Notes under the pieces: model-generated | The model's input: the letters and a program-made list of their open reading frames with translations, nothing else | What the model was told of the DNA's origin: nothing | Database searches by the model: none | Source of the DNA: Cliona cf. orientalis | Lineage: Eukaryota; Porifera; Demospongiae; Clionaida; Clionaidae | NCBI GenBank assembly: GCA_963930775.1 | Contig: OZ005697.1 | Coordinates: forward strand, 1 to 64,000 | Direction: 5' to 3' | DNA: 64,000 nt | In this document: positions 20,834 through 32,900 of the stretch, in pieces | Position numbering within the stretch: position 1 is the stretch's first letter | Layout: each line of letters begins with the position of its first letter | Position numbers and translations under genes: made by a program

Positions 20834-22167
20834 TCATTTGTTGAGTTCACGGATGTTTTTCAAGGCATAAGCTTTTTGCTCTTCAAATTCTTCGGGTGTA
20901 AGCACTCCTGATTGCTGAAGCGCCCTCAGCCTCTCCAATTGCTCCAAGTACAGCCCCGAAACACGAGCGCGTTTCCCAGGAGATACTGGTCCAGGTGCCG
21001 AAACAGGATTGTTTCCTGTAATCGCACTCACGACGACGTTTGCACAATTGGTCAAGGCCTCATTTAATGCAGATTCACGTTTAGCTTGTGGTTTCTTAGT
21101 ACCACCATTGAAAAGTGGGTATGGTGGCGCCTCGTCTAAGCTGGAATGTTGCCCATTATGCTTCATTCTTGCCCACATTCGGTACTGCGGTGCATTGTAG
21201 TCCTCTCCATGCTTTTTTCGTAATGTCTGTACAATCTGATCAATAGAATCCTCTCTAGCTGACCGTTTAGAGCTGCCACTATCACCAGAATCATCAGCTT
21301 TCCTCTTTCTGCCACGCTTAGACATCGGCTCTTCAGATGAAGGTCCTTCACACCATAATGTTATTTCGGCCTTATCGCTAAATGTTTTATACATTGCCTC
21401 AAGATCTTTGTTGTCTTCAATCCAGCGTTTGGCATTGGTACGCTTCTCAAGATATCCACACTTTAATTCAGATAGCGTAGGAAGCTTGTCTTCAAATGTT
21501 GCTATTAAATTCTGTTTCAGTTGTTTAGCAGATGTAAATTTTGTATGAATATCATGCCAAACCTTTGTAACGAATTGTGTTTTGCAATCAGGATCAATAA
21601 TTCGTACAACATAGCTGATGGTGTGCTCGGACGAGTCCAGTGTGGCTGATTCTATCTCCTACAATAGGGATATATGCAGCATGGATGAATACAACCCTTT
21701 ATTAATGACTACCAAATTTTAGCTAGCTACATGTACACGTACATGTACATGTATACAAACATGTAAAAAGATGAGCCCATAGAGTATTCAAAGATTAAGC
21801 TAAACTTGAAATGACTCACCTCTGTGTGAATCCCTGTACGTACAAGTGTTTGGGGCTGTCGAGGGTTGGGATCATCATGGATCTGCAAGGAAGAATAATT
21901 TTAAATAATGCCCACCATGCACCACATGGTCTAGCCAGAAATTCACGACTATCAGGTAAAAAAACATACTTGTATATATGGAGATGGTTGTACAGTTGGT
22001 AGCCGGGAGGTAGAAGGCAGAGTAGGATGGCACGCGAAGTTTGGAGGCGCCGGAGCAAGTCTTGGGCCAGAAATGGACAGATGCGGCTGAAAATGGCGCC
22101 ACTGAACGTCAAAGCTGTTAGATGTATCTTCCAAATCGTAGTATGGGTCAGAATAGTACCGTGACAT
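20834..22167 (-). CDS. Three-exon nuclear protein with C-terminal SHOCT-like hairpin, probable transposon companion
   Basis: Exons 22167-21970, 21882-21820 and 21658-20834 join in phase 0 with GT-AG introns to 361 residues. The N-terminus is Pro/Ser/Tyr-rich. Residues about 88-180 form a compact domain (QFVTKVWHDIHTKF, LPTLSELKCGYLEKR, AEITLWCEG) with PB1/ubiquitin-like spacing. A bipartite basic nuclear signal SKRGRKRKAD follows, then KHGEDYNAPQYRMWARMKHN, and the last 35 residues LEQLERLRALQQSGVLTPEE with FEEQK are a SHOCT-like helical hairpin. I recall related multicopy proteins in other invertebrates but cannot name a family. Intact frame beside an intact transposase suggests a joint mobile cassette; independent host gene is the alternative. 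Confidence 0.75.
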
Positions 22168-23900
22168 CTCGCTAACTAGCTAAAGTTCAGACAGTTTGCA
22201 AATAATATGGCTACCACACTGCACACTGTACTGAGCGCGCGCGAGCATACCCGCGCAAGCGCAATGTAATAATCGATTACGCAATACGCAATAATTAAAT
22301 CAGTGCACCTGCATAGCGCATGTGCTGAGCAAGCATGAGCTTGAGCGTGTACTAATGTAAACTGATACTCTATTGTGGTTACAGCGCCTAGCGTTGTAGA
22401 CCTGCAAAGGTTTAGAAAAGCACTGTATCATGAGCAGGATGAGCTGGTTGGTGGTACTATATAACTCAAGTTTGTGGAGCAAAGAATTTTGTCACTGAAA
22501 TACAGGCTCTCTCAAAGTTAGTAGCTGCTAAATAGAGTCAATAATAGTTACTGCATTCATTAAAATGTCGGTGAGCACATGTACAGCGATATATATCCTT
22601 CCTTTCCCAACCCTAGAATTCCCATGGAGAACAGCACTAAACTATTGGAACATGTGCCATTGTCTGACGAGTAACCATCGTCTGATAATGCTATGTTGAT
22701 TGATTGTTCACAAGAACAGAGTTGTATAGCATCATTGAATGTGTTGATTTCGACTGTAACACATGGTTCACATTAATTTTAGTGCCCAATTCACCGATTT
22801 ATTGAACATAAGCTCATGTACATGTACACTTCCAAGAATTGTTATGTAAACTAGTTACATTTATCTCTCCTACAGCTTAAGCCAGGCCCACCTCCTCCCT
22901 GTGCTCGGCTACAGTTGTGATGGTTCTCCCTCGTCTCTGCCTTATTTATCCATATATGGCAAACTCTGCACTCGCCTACCTTTGCCGAGCTCAGCAAATT
23001 GTCATACACAGAGACGTTAAAAGGTACTATGCATGTACAGTATCAGACCTTATGATAATGGTTGGACATAGGACATAGGACATTTTCCGACAAATAGCCA
23101 GCATGTCCTGACATTCACTTTATTATCCAGACTCTTTCTTTCATTCAATCAATGCAGCATTCAATAGTGCAGTTCAAGCACTAATGTCTGACTAGCACTA
23201 GCATCCTATTTACTGGCTTAGGCTGCACTGTAGTAGCTGTGGCTGGGTCAACTATGGTTTTTGGAGGCTGGCTTAGGGTGGGCCTAGCACCCACCAACTA
23301 CATATTGACCACAATGACTCAGCAGCTGTACATCTGCTGGTGGTCTTCTATGCCTTGAGCTGAGTGTACTGTAATATTATTACACAGCATGCCCTGCTAC
23401 AGCATTGATATATTATAGTTGGAAGAAAAAAATTATTAATAATACAATATACATTGGTGTCCGGGAATTCGGTGTAAATGTCCGGTCAAATTTCAGACAT
23501 TTTGACTGGCCATAGATACAAAAAAATTTATCGTAAGGTCTGCAGTATGTATAGTCATGTACTTGCAATTTTAGTGAGGTACTGCTACCACTAATTATTT
23601 CAGAAGATTTTACGATGATATAGTAGACATCTAGAGCATTTCAGAAGGCTTTAATAAATAGATATTATGTGTATATCGACATGTACTTGCTAGGCTGATT
23701 GTTTAGCTACTGGTGCTGCTATTCATAGGGCCTCACAATTGGTTGTCTGTGACCATGGTTATTTGCATATCAAAGAAAGAAAGTACCCAATACCCTTATG
23801 GCTGGTCATGGTACAGAGGTGCACACCTGCACCCACAGTTTTCAGGTGATAGTGAGATATGGCCCCTCATGTATGATGAAAGTAGCTAGGTACACATGTA

Positions 23901-24071
23901 CCGTAGATCTGGAAATTTTCATGTAAAGAAACTTTCGTACAATAAATTTTTGTGTAAAAAATTTTCATATGAACGACCCCTTACCACATTAGCGTTAATA
24001 ATGCATGCTAACTTTCGTAGCTCCCATCAACTACGAAAATATTTTTACAATGAAAATTTCCAGATTTACAG
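23901..24071. mobile_element. 171-bp MITE with TA target duplication
   Basis: Ends CCGTAGATCTGGAAATTTTC and, from the right, CTGTAAATCTGGAAATTTTC, with TA at 23899-23900 and 24072-24073. Same TIR style as the element at 58064-58261. Confidence 0.75.
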
Positions 24072-24106
24072 TATCTATAGAGACAGCTACAGCCATGTAC
24101 ACTAAG

Positions 24107-24592
24107 CAGTGGCGTAGGAAGATGTTTTTGAGCAGGGGGGGGCTGAAAGTAAGCAGGTGAAGTGAAGACTCGCTTTACGCGTGCGTAGCGCGCGAAAGCT
24201 AGGGGGGTCTGGGGGCATGCTCCCCCAGGAAAATTTTGGAGTTTTAGACCTTCTGAGAGCTTTTCTAGTGCATTTTCGAGGACATTCTGGACTCTTAGCT
24301 TGTCACATGTGAACACAGATCAGTAGTGACTACTGATCTGTGTTCACATGTGACAATTATTGATATCTACACACCGTGGGGCTAAGATACACCATAATCA
24401 TGAATAACTCAACCCTGATTGTGGCAACAGATGAAAAAGAAAAGTGCAAACCTCAGAGGGTGAGCCCCACTCCCTAGCAGTCTAAAAATCAGAGGGGCTC
24501 TGCCCCCCCAATCTTATGACTGGGGGGGGGGGGGGGGGCAATTGTCCCCCCCCCCCCCCCCCCCCCCAGCCCCCCTGGTTCTTACGCCAGTG
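24107..24592. mobile_element. hAT-like non-autonomous element with nested palindromes
   Basis: Termini CAGTGGCGTAGGAA and, from the right, CACTGGCGTAAGAA resemble hAT ends. CTAAG flanks both sides (24102-24106 and 24593-24597), shorter than the 8 bp expected of hAT. Inside are the motif GGGGGCATGCTCCCCC, a 55-bp perfect palindrome (24301-24355, one-base centre) and a 17-G run facing a 22-C run around CAATTG (24522-24567). No coding capacity. Confidence 0.6.
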
Positions 24593-24714
24593 CTAAGGGT
24601 ACAGAGAGTAAGAGAAGCATTTTTATTGTTAATTAAGACTGGTTGGGGTCAACCCCCTGTGTCTCTGGGTATGGAGGGACTAGTGGTTTGGAGGAAGTCA
24701 TGCATACTGTGAAT

Positions 24715-26650
24715 ACAGTAAGGGTAGTGGAGTAGTATCACACACAGCACATGTGTATAGGGTACAGTGGAGTGCATACTACTACCATGTGTAATTTGTG
24801 GTGGTGTGTCCCTGTTAATTAGCTAAGATGCTACTCCTCTGACCAGCTATTCAAATTCCCAACTTTGTCTTGTACCAGTCTTCATTATAATATTTTATGA
24901 GCACCACCCTATAATAATTTAGGTACCCTTTGCATTTTTTCAGTTGTAATTAGAAGTACATTTGCAGATAATACACCAAGAGTATGCAATGTATAGTCTT
25001 GCACGGTAGCACCCATTTAAATTGGAATGGACATTGCCATGTGAGGATATCAACTATGTTGTTGCTCTTCTAACTGGTGTACTCTTCAGCTGTGTGCATG
25101 CATAGTTTCTTAATTAGAGGAGATCTCCTCATTTCTCATTTTATAGACCAGCCAAGGGTTCCACAGTATCCAAGTAACTCTTGTTTTGGCCATGAATAAA
25201 AAATATATGTTTACTTATCATCCCTTTCTCCATGACCACCACTATTATGGTAAATGAGATCTAATGCCACAAAGTACCATTCTTGAGTGAGCATCCATGC
25301 ATAGTCATAGTGGAAAATATTATGTGTAATTAAGTTAAACTAGTATCATTATGGTTAGGCCAAATCAATTTGATTTCATGTTTCTTGGACCCGTAGACCG
25401 TTTATTTCTGAGATTTGGAAAAAAAATTAATTATTTAAAAACCACAAGCACATGATCCACCAAGTATCGCCATATTCAGCAGAAGCTGTCCATGACAAGG
25501 AGCCAAGAAAAGGAGCTTCTAGCTTCATTTTATCAAGGCTCAGTGTTCTGGAGGAGTCTTGCATTGATTTCTTGGTCAAACCAGCTTGTTCATAGCAGGA
25601 CAGCGAATTTTAATGATATTCATAACATTTAATGAGATTCATAACTTTTGCCTACCTACCAACCCTATCTCAGCCTTCCATCTATCCAAGAAACATGAAA
25701 TTAATTTGATGTGGACTTACTAACTGCATTGCATGTAAATGGTCTGAAATAGTCTGTAGAGGTGTGTTCATGCAGTTTATCATATGACATTGTGTGTACT
25801 CTCTTGAGCATATATACATGCATAAACATGTACACTGTATTTGCTTAGAGAGGGAGCCCCACCCCTCAGGCTCCTTGCATTCCCTATGGCTGCATGGGTA
25901 TGGCTTGAAATTTCTGTGGTCTGTTGAATACTATAAGGGTAGTGGAGTAGTATTGCACACACACACACACACAGCACATGTGTATAGGGTACAATGGAGT
26001 GCATATTACTACCATGTGTAATTTGTGGTGGTGTGTCCCTGTTAATTAGCTAAGATGTCAATCCTTTGACCTAGCTATTCAAATTCCCAACTTTGTCTTG
26101 TACCAATCTTCATTATAATATTTTATGAGCACCACCCTATAATAATTTAGGTACCCTTTGCATTATTTCAGTTGTAATTAGAAGTACATTTGCAGATATT
26201 ACACCAAGAGTATGCAATGTATAGTCTTGCATGGTAGCACCCATTTGAATTGGAATGGACATTGCCATGTGAGAGTATCAACTATGTTGTTGCTCGTCTA
26301 ACTGGTGTACTCTTTAGCTGTGTACATGCATGGTGTCTTAATTAGAGGAGGTCTCCTCATTTCTCATTTTATAGACCAGCCATATGCATGGTTCCACAGT
26401 ATCCAAGTAACTCTTGTGTTGGCCATGAATAAAAAATATATTTTTTCCATGACCACAAGTATTATGATAAACGAGATCTAATGCCACAAAGTACCATTCT
26501 CGAGTAAGCATCCATAGCCATAGTGGAGCTGCTATGCACTAACTTATGCACAGTGTAAAAATCATGTGCAAGTTAAACTAGTATCGTTATGATTACTAAC
26601 TGTAATGCATGTAAATGGTCTGAAATAGTCTGTAGAGGAGTGTTCATGCA
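24715..26650. repeat. Tandem segmental duplication inside the IRAK-like remnant
   Basis: Block 24715-25345 is repeated at about 25930-26590 with high identity: both carry GTAGTGGAGTAGTAT, AATTTGTGGTGGTGTGTCCC and AGATCTAATGCCACAAAGTA in the same order. The downstream block TGGTCTGAAATAGTCTGTAG also occurs twice (25740 and 26616). Copy 1 contains an extra insertion at 25358-25716, absent from copy 2. Confidence 0.85.
25358..25716. mobile_element. 359-bp PIF/Harbinger-like MITE with TTA target duplication and empty site
   Basis: Terminal inverted repeats of about 32 bp match at 28 positions (GGCCAAATCAATTTGATTTC versus GTCCACATCAAATTAATTTC). TTA occurs at 25355-25357 and 25717-25719. The paralogous copy of the surrounding DNA has a single TTA at 26593-26595 and no insert, so this copy is the empty site. 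The 3-bp TTA duplication fits PIF/Harbinger. Confidence 0.85.
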
Positions 26651-26989
26651 GTTTATCACGACATTGTGTGTACTTTGAGCATAGTATGTACAATGTCATG
26701 CATACACATGTACCCCGGTATACTGTAGTTAGCTAGGTGCATGTAGTCAGGAGTACATTACTAATGTACTCCTGATGTAGTACATACTGGTATGCCTTCA
26801 TTCCCTATGGCTGGGTATGGCTTGAAGTTTCTATGGAGTGTGTTAATGATATTCAGTACTTGTGGCCACCTGGTATAGGTGTGTGTGTGTGTGTGTGAAG
26901 GAGGTGGAACTGGTTGAGGTGTGCTGGGAATTACTAGACTACCAACACAGCAGAGTTCTGAGGTGAGGGATGCCAGGTGTGCAGTCCAG

Positions 26990-27133
26990 TTGAATGGATA
27001 AGTAGGCTGTGGCTCTCAGTGCTTAATTCCATTATACTACAAGTCACAAAGGCTGTCAGTTTATACAGTGACAGAGACTGAGACAGGTGCCATTAGCTAA
27101 CTTTCCTAGACAACTGATTTGCAAAGCACAATA
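26990..27133. mobile_element. Partial copy of the dispersed CTGTGCTTTGCA MITE
   Basis: Contains GTGGCTCTCAGTGCTTAATTC, ATACTACAAGTCACA and GACAGGTGCCATT, matching the complete 31109-31263 element. The right end TTTGCAAAGCACA is preserved and the left end is missing. Confidence 0.6.
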
Positions 27134-27891
27134 GGATGTGTAGGGAGTGTTTTAGGGTATGCATGTGTGCACACTGTGTACTTGTGCTGTATTAATGTTT
27201 ATCATGTACCTGTGGCAACTTAGGCAAGTTATTGGATGAATTAACTGTAGCTGATCATAGAATAGCCTCATCAGGGGCCTTGATAGTTACATGTAATTAA
27301 TTGGGGTGTAAAAATTAAGTCCTGTCTTAGTATTCATACATGTATGACTTGTACGTGCATGTGTGTATTTGACTTAATATTATTCTTTATTGTGCAGTGC
27401 CAACATACTGCTGACGGTGGAGTGGCGTGGTATGCTGGGTGACTTTGGTGTAGCTCGCTCTCTTCCCAGCAGTGATCAGACCAGCCTCCACTCTAGCACT
27501 GTTGTGGTGTGTATACTAGTAAATATCACAGAATAATGCTGTGATTACAAACGATGTCTTCTTGCTTAATATTATTTGTGCTGTATCCCAGTGCCCCCCC
27601 CCCCTTCTGTATGCAACCCTGTAAAATAGGAGCATGTTATTTTTCTCTCTAGTTTCACTTGTATTATAATAATATCATACTATAGATCTTGTAATGGTAG
27701 AGTACTTGAGGTGTATGTCATTATATCTGGCTCATGTATTTTATCAGATCTCCTACATTGATGATTGTGAGGATGTGGACAAGCTGATGGGAGCTGAGTG
27801 GGTGTGTCATAAGGAGGTGTGGCGGTCGCTATGGCAACTGGGAGAGAGCTGTGTGGAGCATAATCGACACAAGAGACCCTCTTCACTGACA

Positions 27892-29922
27892 GTGAGTTCA
27901 TGTGCAAATATTATATGAAGAGTAGCTATGGTAGCTGTAGCTGGTGTGCTCTATCAAGCCATGTTTCACTTGACAAAGTATTCAGAGCATTAAATTTTAT
28001 ATAATATACAACTCGATCACAATTGTGGGCGCTTAGAGTATAAATGGAACCTTATTTTGATTTGGTCAATAACCACTTTTCTACACAGATACACTCCAAT
28101 ATGGAGTAGAAATTTTTTGGCAGATGTTTGAGTCAATATGTTGTACCATTACCCAATGACAGGCTGATTATTCACACTGTTATAGACGATGTACATAAAT
28201 ATTGCATAGTCACGTACACTACAAGTATAGAAAACCTATTTAAAGTGGTCTAAACAGTATACAATGATTCTTTTGATTAAAATATCTTCATCTGCATCCT
28301 TGAATGACTCATTTAGCCTCTTTCTAGGACTGCAGGGCAATCAGCTGGACCTTGAAAGGCACGTACAGGGTCTGAGTGAGCTTCGGTAATTGAGCAGGTA
28401 TGATTTACAGGAAAGTTGGGCTAGAAATCCCAAATGGGAAGATATAAGAGCCTGTTATACCTTACCCACAATAGTAAGCACTTTATCTCACCTTAGAGGT
28501 ACACAGATGATCAGATCTCCACTGAGCAGTACTTCAATCCATGCCATTATGTAACATCAGGGCCATGTGATCGGTCACGTGATCCCGTTACCGTGACAAC
28601 TAGACCACAATAAACTTTCTACATCCATCTAATGTCACCATGCAAAAGTTGAGGGCAAGATCATTAACCCTCTGGTAGCCAGGTATATGAAAACTTTAGG
28701 CGCATTTTTCAAAAAATGACCAAACCGAAATAAGGTTCCATTTATACTCTAAGTGCCCACAATTGGTGTACAATCCTGTGAATATTTAATAATATTATGT
28801 AGTAGCGTGCATGTGCTGTTTGGAATTGGCTCTGGGCATAACAAAATTAATTTCATTTGTGTTTGATGATGCAGGTATTGGGTCGACTGGAACAGACTCT
28901 CTTGCAAGTGCAGCCACAAACATAACACCAGCCATGGCCAGTGCGTATACATTATCGATCATTTATCATCCAGCATGCAATTTCTACAATGTTATTTATT
29001 ATTAATTAAAATTTGTATTATTAAGTTCAATGTACAATTTCTATTGACACTATTTTATAAAAATTAATAAATTATTACTATTATCAAAGAAATTGTAATA
29101 ATAATGAATCGATGACATTGTCATATAACAATAAGGAACTACCAGTACATGACCTGGATAGCACATGATGAAATTTCACCACTGAACGTTTAGTAAGGAT
29201 ACTGTGCTCCAAGTGCTTAATTTACTTGCAAAGCCCTGTCAGTTTAGTGGTGCCATTCCCTAGACTAGTATCACCATTAATTAAATTTTGGTGTGTTTGC
29301 CTCCAGTAATTCCCATACCCTAGTTACAACTTTCACACACATGCATGTAGTGGCCACAAATTCTGAATATCATTAGCACTACCATACATCTTGGTCTAGA
29401 AGGGCAGTGAGGATGAATTCACTAAAACATGTGACCAAGGTATGGGTGTGACCTAATTGGAGCATTGCATTCTTTGCCCAGTCAAAAACTATCTATTCAA
29501 CACAATAATAATATTATTAAAATGATACTCACTCATAATAATTACAATAACATTGTATAATAGTTTTACTAGACAGTACTTGTCTTGAATATTTCCAGCA
29601 ATCGGAGTGCACTCACCCCCATCAATTTTGACGGTGTGTTTGCTGCTTTGGTGATGGTTGCCGTGGTGATGGGACGTACTCCACCAGCCACCCCTGGATG
29701 TAGGGTTGTGTTAGCAGTGCTACACACTATAACTAGCAGACACTCAACTACGTACCTCTGACTTTAAATGCTGAAGAGAACTCAACACAGCAATACACTT
29801 GTCCCATTCCCCAACTCTGTTCAGACAAGCTAAAATCCTATCTCTGTGTATGTGTATGGGTAGTATACGTGTTGGGGAGCAGTATATTGTGTAGAACAAC
29901 ATAATATTATCGTCATAGTCAG
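27892..29922. other. Repeat-filled spacer between IRAK-like remnant and TBC gene
   Basis: No supported gene. It holds the 760-bp element at 28009-28768, a partial dispersed MITE near 29190-29275 and an inverted copy (29290-29400) of sequence around 26840-26945. Short open frames near 28811-29005 lack splice or domain support. Confidence 0.4.
28009..28768. mobile_element. About 760-bp element with long terminal inverted repeats
   Basis: The left end contains AATTGTGGGCGCTTAGAGTA and TAAATGGAACCTTATT; the right end carries the reverse complement with few changes (AATTGTGGGCACTTAGAGTA). Flanking TA dinucleotides at 28007-28008 and 28769-28770 fit a Tc1/mariner-type MITE, though the exact outer border is uncertain. 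Confidence 0.6.
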
Positions 29923-32900
29923 TTACCCCAATGGCAGAAGGACCCTGACTGGTTCATTGAGAGCACTGCCAAGGAGCTTGTGAGAGAGACCCTCCAGCCT
30001 ATAGACAGAGAGATGGTCAGGACCAACACCCTTAACCTCTGACCTCCCACGACGTAAGGTCCGACCAAACTGTGTTCTTCTTTGTCTAGTGGCATAGTAG
30101 GAATCAGGGAGAGGCTGCTCCAGGTTGACCCACTCCTCACCCTCCTTCTCGTCGGCAAGCAAAGCCTTCGAAAGAAGACCACCTCTGGCAGTGGGAGAGG
30201 GAGGCTCATCACCAGGCTTCCTCTTAGAGCGATCTCGAGGCTTCACTTTTGCTGCTGCAACAAAGTCCCTGATACTGGCTGCAGGATCAGAGACACCAGC
30301 CACTACTCTAAACTGCAGTAGTTGGCCACATCCACTCCCAATGTAAAGGAAATCACCATCAGCTAGCAGGCTAGTCACTCGAAAGTTGGCTGACAGCACA
30401 CGACTCTGAGGGAGAGAGACAGAGAGGAAGAAAAAGAGAAGGTGTATGTGAGGTTGATAGATAAAATGTCTACCTTGCCAGTAGTTTCAAGTGGAGGAAT
30501 GGGAGTGAGCTGAGTGTAGTCAACCTCAAGTAGGTTGAGGTAGGAGAGAGAGTCATAGAGACAAAGTTTCGTTGATGATCTAAACGATATCCATACTCCA
30601 TGCCCTCCACAGCGCATCTTGTTCACCTTGCCATTCAGAAGCAGTGAGTAAACTGGCTCCAGTGTACTGAAACCAATGCCACCACATATGACATCATAAT
30701 GACATCACATTTAAGGAAGACTCACTCAGTATTGACAACCATGATGGTCTTTCCAGAACCACACCACACAGTCTCTTCATAGCTGATCACCATGGTAACA
30801 ACGGAGTTTGAGCCAATATGGAGATGCCATGGATCATCATCCCAACTCATCCTATCGACATGCTGAAAGTATGGTTTGTTCAACTTGTGCCTTTAAGCCT
30901 ACGCAAGCACCAGCTCACCTTCAGCACTGCAATGTTGCCATCGGCAAGACCAACAATGATCTTCCCACTTTCTGTCCCAATTATGTCCAATATGGAGTCC
31001 TTGAATTTGTGAGACCATACCACCTCCCTGAAGAGAAGAGATGGAGTACAGGTGCACTCCATACATGTACAACTGTAACATGTGTACACGATGTACCTAA
31101 CCCCCTTACTGTGCTTTGCAAGTCAGTTGTCCAGTGGAAAGGCAGTGGCTCTCAAGTGCTTAATTCAGTTATACTACAAGTCACAGAGGCTGTCAGTTTA
31201 TATAGTGACAGAGACAGGTGCCATTCCCTAACTTTTCCTGGACAAGTGACCTACAAAGCACAGTATCTATAATACTCTCGAGTTACTTTAGCTTGCAGTC
31301 AATGGCTTGTAGAACAAAGTCCAGTGTTCCCACTAGCATGAGATCGCTGGATGGCTCATGGTAGAGTGTTATGACACGAGAATGAACCTACAATGCAAAA
31401 TGCATACATTCACGAGAGAGTTCTGAGCTGTGCTACGTGAAAGGGCAGACCTTGCACGAGGTGAGTTCCAGCTGGGGGATGCCCCTCTCATTAAGGTGTA
31501 TCAGACCGACTCTGCCTTCCCCTTTCTCGTCACAGCATAGCCACACCTCATTTGTGTCTCTAAGGCAACCACACTCCCAGAGAAGGTGCCTGGCACTTGG
31601 TGCTGACTCAGCACTCGTCACGGCAATGGAGGAGATCAGATGAAGAGTCTAAGGGACAATGCAAAATAAACAGAAGTTGGTAAAGAAAGAATTTCAATGA
31701 GCTAACCTGCTCTGGCTGCTGTTGTCTCTCAGATTCGAGCCTCTGCTTTTCTCTCTTAGTCCACTGTTCCTTGGCAGTGAGAAAGCCAGCATGGTGCCAG
31801 CTCTGGAGCTCTTTCCGCCGCGGGAATGGATTCAATTGAACAAACGCAGCCTATGGATTTATTGAAACATCATCTACTGTATTCAAACATAGCCAATCAC
31901 TAGATTAGAACTTACATGAAATAGTTGCTCCACATCAAAAGCATGTCTGGCCACTTGTTTCAAGTACTGGAAGAGAGCAACCGGATCTGACATGCTTAGA
32001 ATGTGAGCCTCGTTCACTTTGAGAATAGCAAGAGCAACACGGAACAGAACCTTGTGACCCTCAAGCAAAAAACAGTCGAGAATTCTCAACGCAGACTGAG
32101 GGAGAGAATAGATGAGTCAATTGTCAATGCAGAGTGAGCAAAGAGAGAGAATAGATTGGAAGAGCGGATATGGTAAGTGCTCACTTCTGTAGGAAGTGCG
32201 TCAATGAATATTGTTAAGAACCAGTTAAAGGTGACCAGAGTCACATCAATGAAATACTCTTGAAGATGAGCATTAATTTGTGGTAGCTTTTCAGGAACCA
32301 GTTTCTGCACAACGGCCTGCACGCAAATGAAACAATTACACTAATGAAGCATCTGTACTAGTGCACACAGCCTCATACTCGGGCCTTCCCATGCTTTGCA
32401 ACGCATTTTTGGCGTGGAAAACATGGTAAGGCTCGAGTATGAGGCACTGTAGTTACAATGTCAGCCTGAGCTGCCAGCAGTCCTGGTGTGTAGTAGCCTT
32501 GGGGCATCAGCTTTTCTATCACCATCACAAGGAACCTGGAGAGAAGGATAGATACTGTCAGGGAGAGAGGCAGAGGGAGGGAGAGAACTACCAAAAGGTT
32601 GTTTCTTCATCAAGAAAGAATAATCCCATAGCTGCAATCATATTCATTCCCTAGAAGAGTATGAATAGTGTAGAGTTGCCATAAAAGGAAATGGTGTCTG
32701 TAACACACAATGCATGTACCTGACAGTAGCCAACTTGGCCATTGTGCAAGCTATATGCTAGAAGTACTCTCTCAAGCTTCTCAGCCTGCAAGCAGAGATA
32801 ACCAAAAGTGAAGATACAGCCCTGGCTGCTTTAGAAGGTAACTCACTCCTGAGCCACCCGACTTGAAGTGACGGTTACCAGGGAGAGTTCGATAAAGGTC

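Larger units (their letters stand above)
18396..27891 (+). pseudogene. Gutted IRAK/Pelle-like death-domain kinase
   Basis: Recognisable exons keep order and strand. 18396-18420 and 18560-18713 give MSWRRKEGAPYLLDLPMPVF and the start of a death domain. 22376-22516 gives an N-lobe remnant ending NFVTEIQALS (helix C). 22877-23023 gives HLLPVLGYSCDG and, one frame later, VIHRDVK. 27398-27506 gives SANILL and LGDFGVARSL. 27748-27891 gives the C-lobe end GESCVEHNRHKRPSS. Joined in phase, the catalytic loop reads HRDVKSANILL with DFG, exactly IRAK-like. However, the glycine loop, the VAVK lysine and the APE segment are absent, a stop interrupts the N-lobe frame near 22465, and a 1-base frameshift lies near 22930. 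Transposon DNA fills the introns. A divergent intact gene with unseen exons is less likely. Confidence 0.6.

Noticed and set aside
28320..28386. A possible further exon of the IRAK-like gene ending in a stop
   Set aside because: Lies inside the 28009-28768 element and phase with the last kinase exon is ambiguous.
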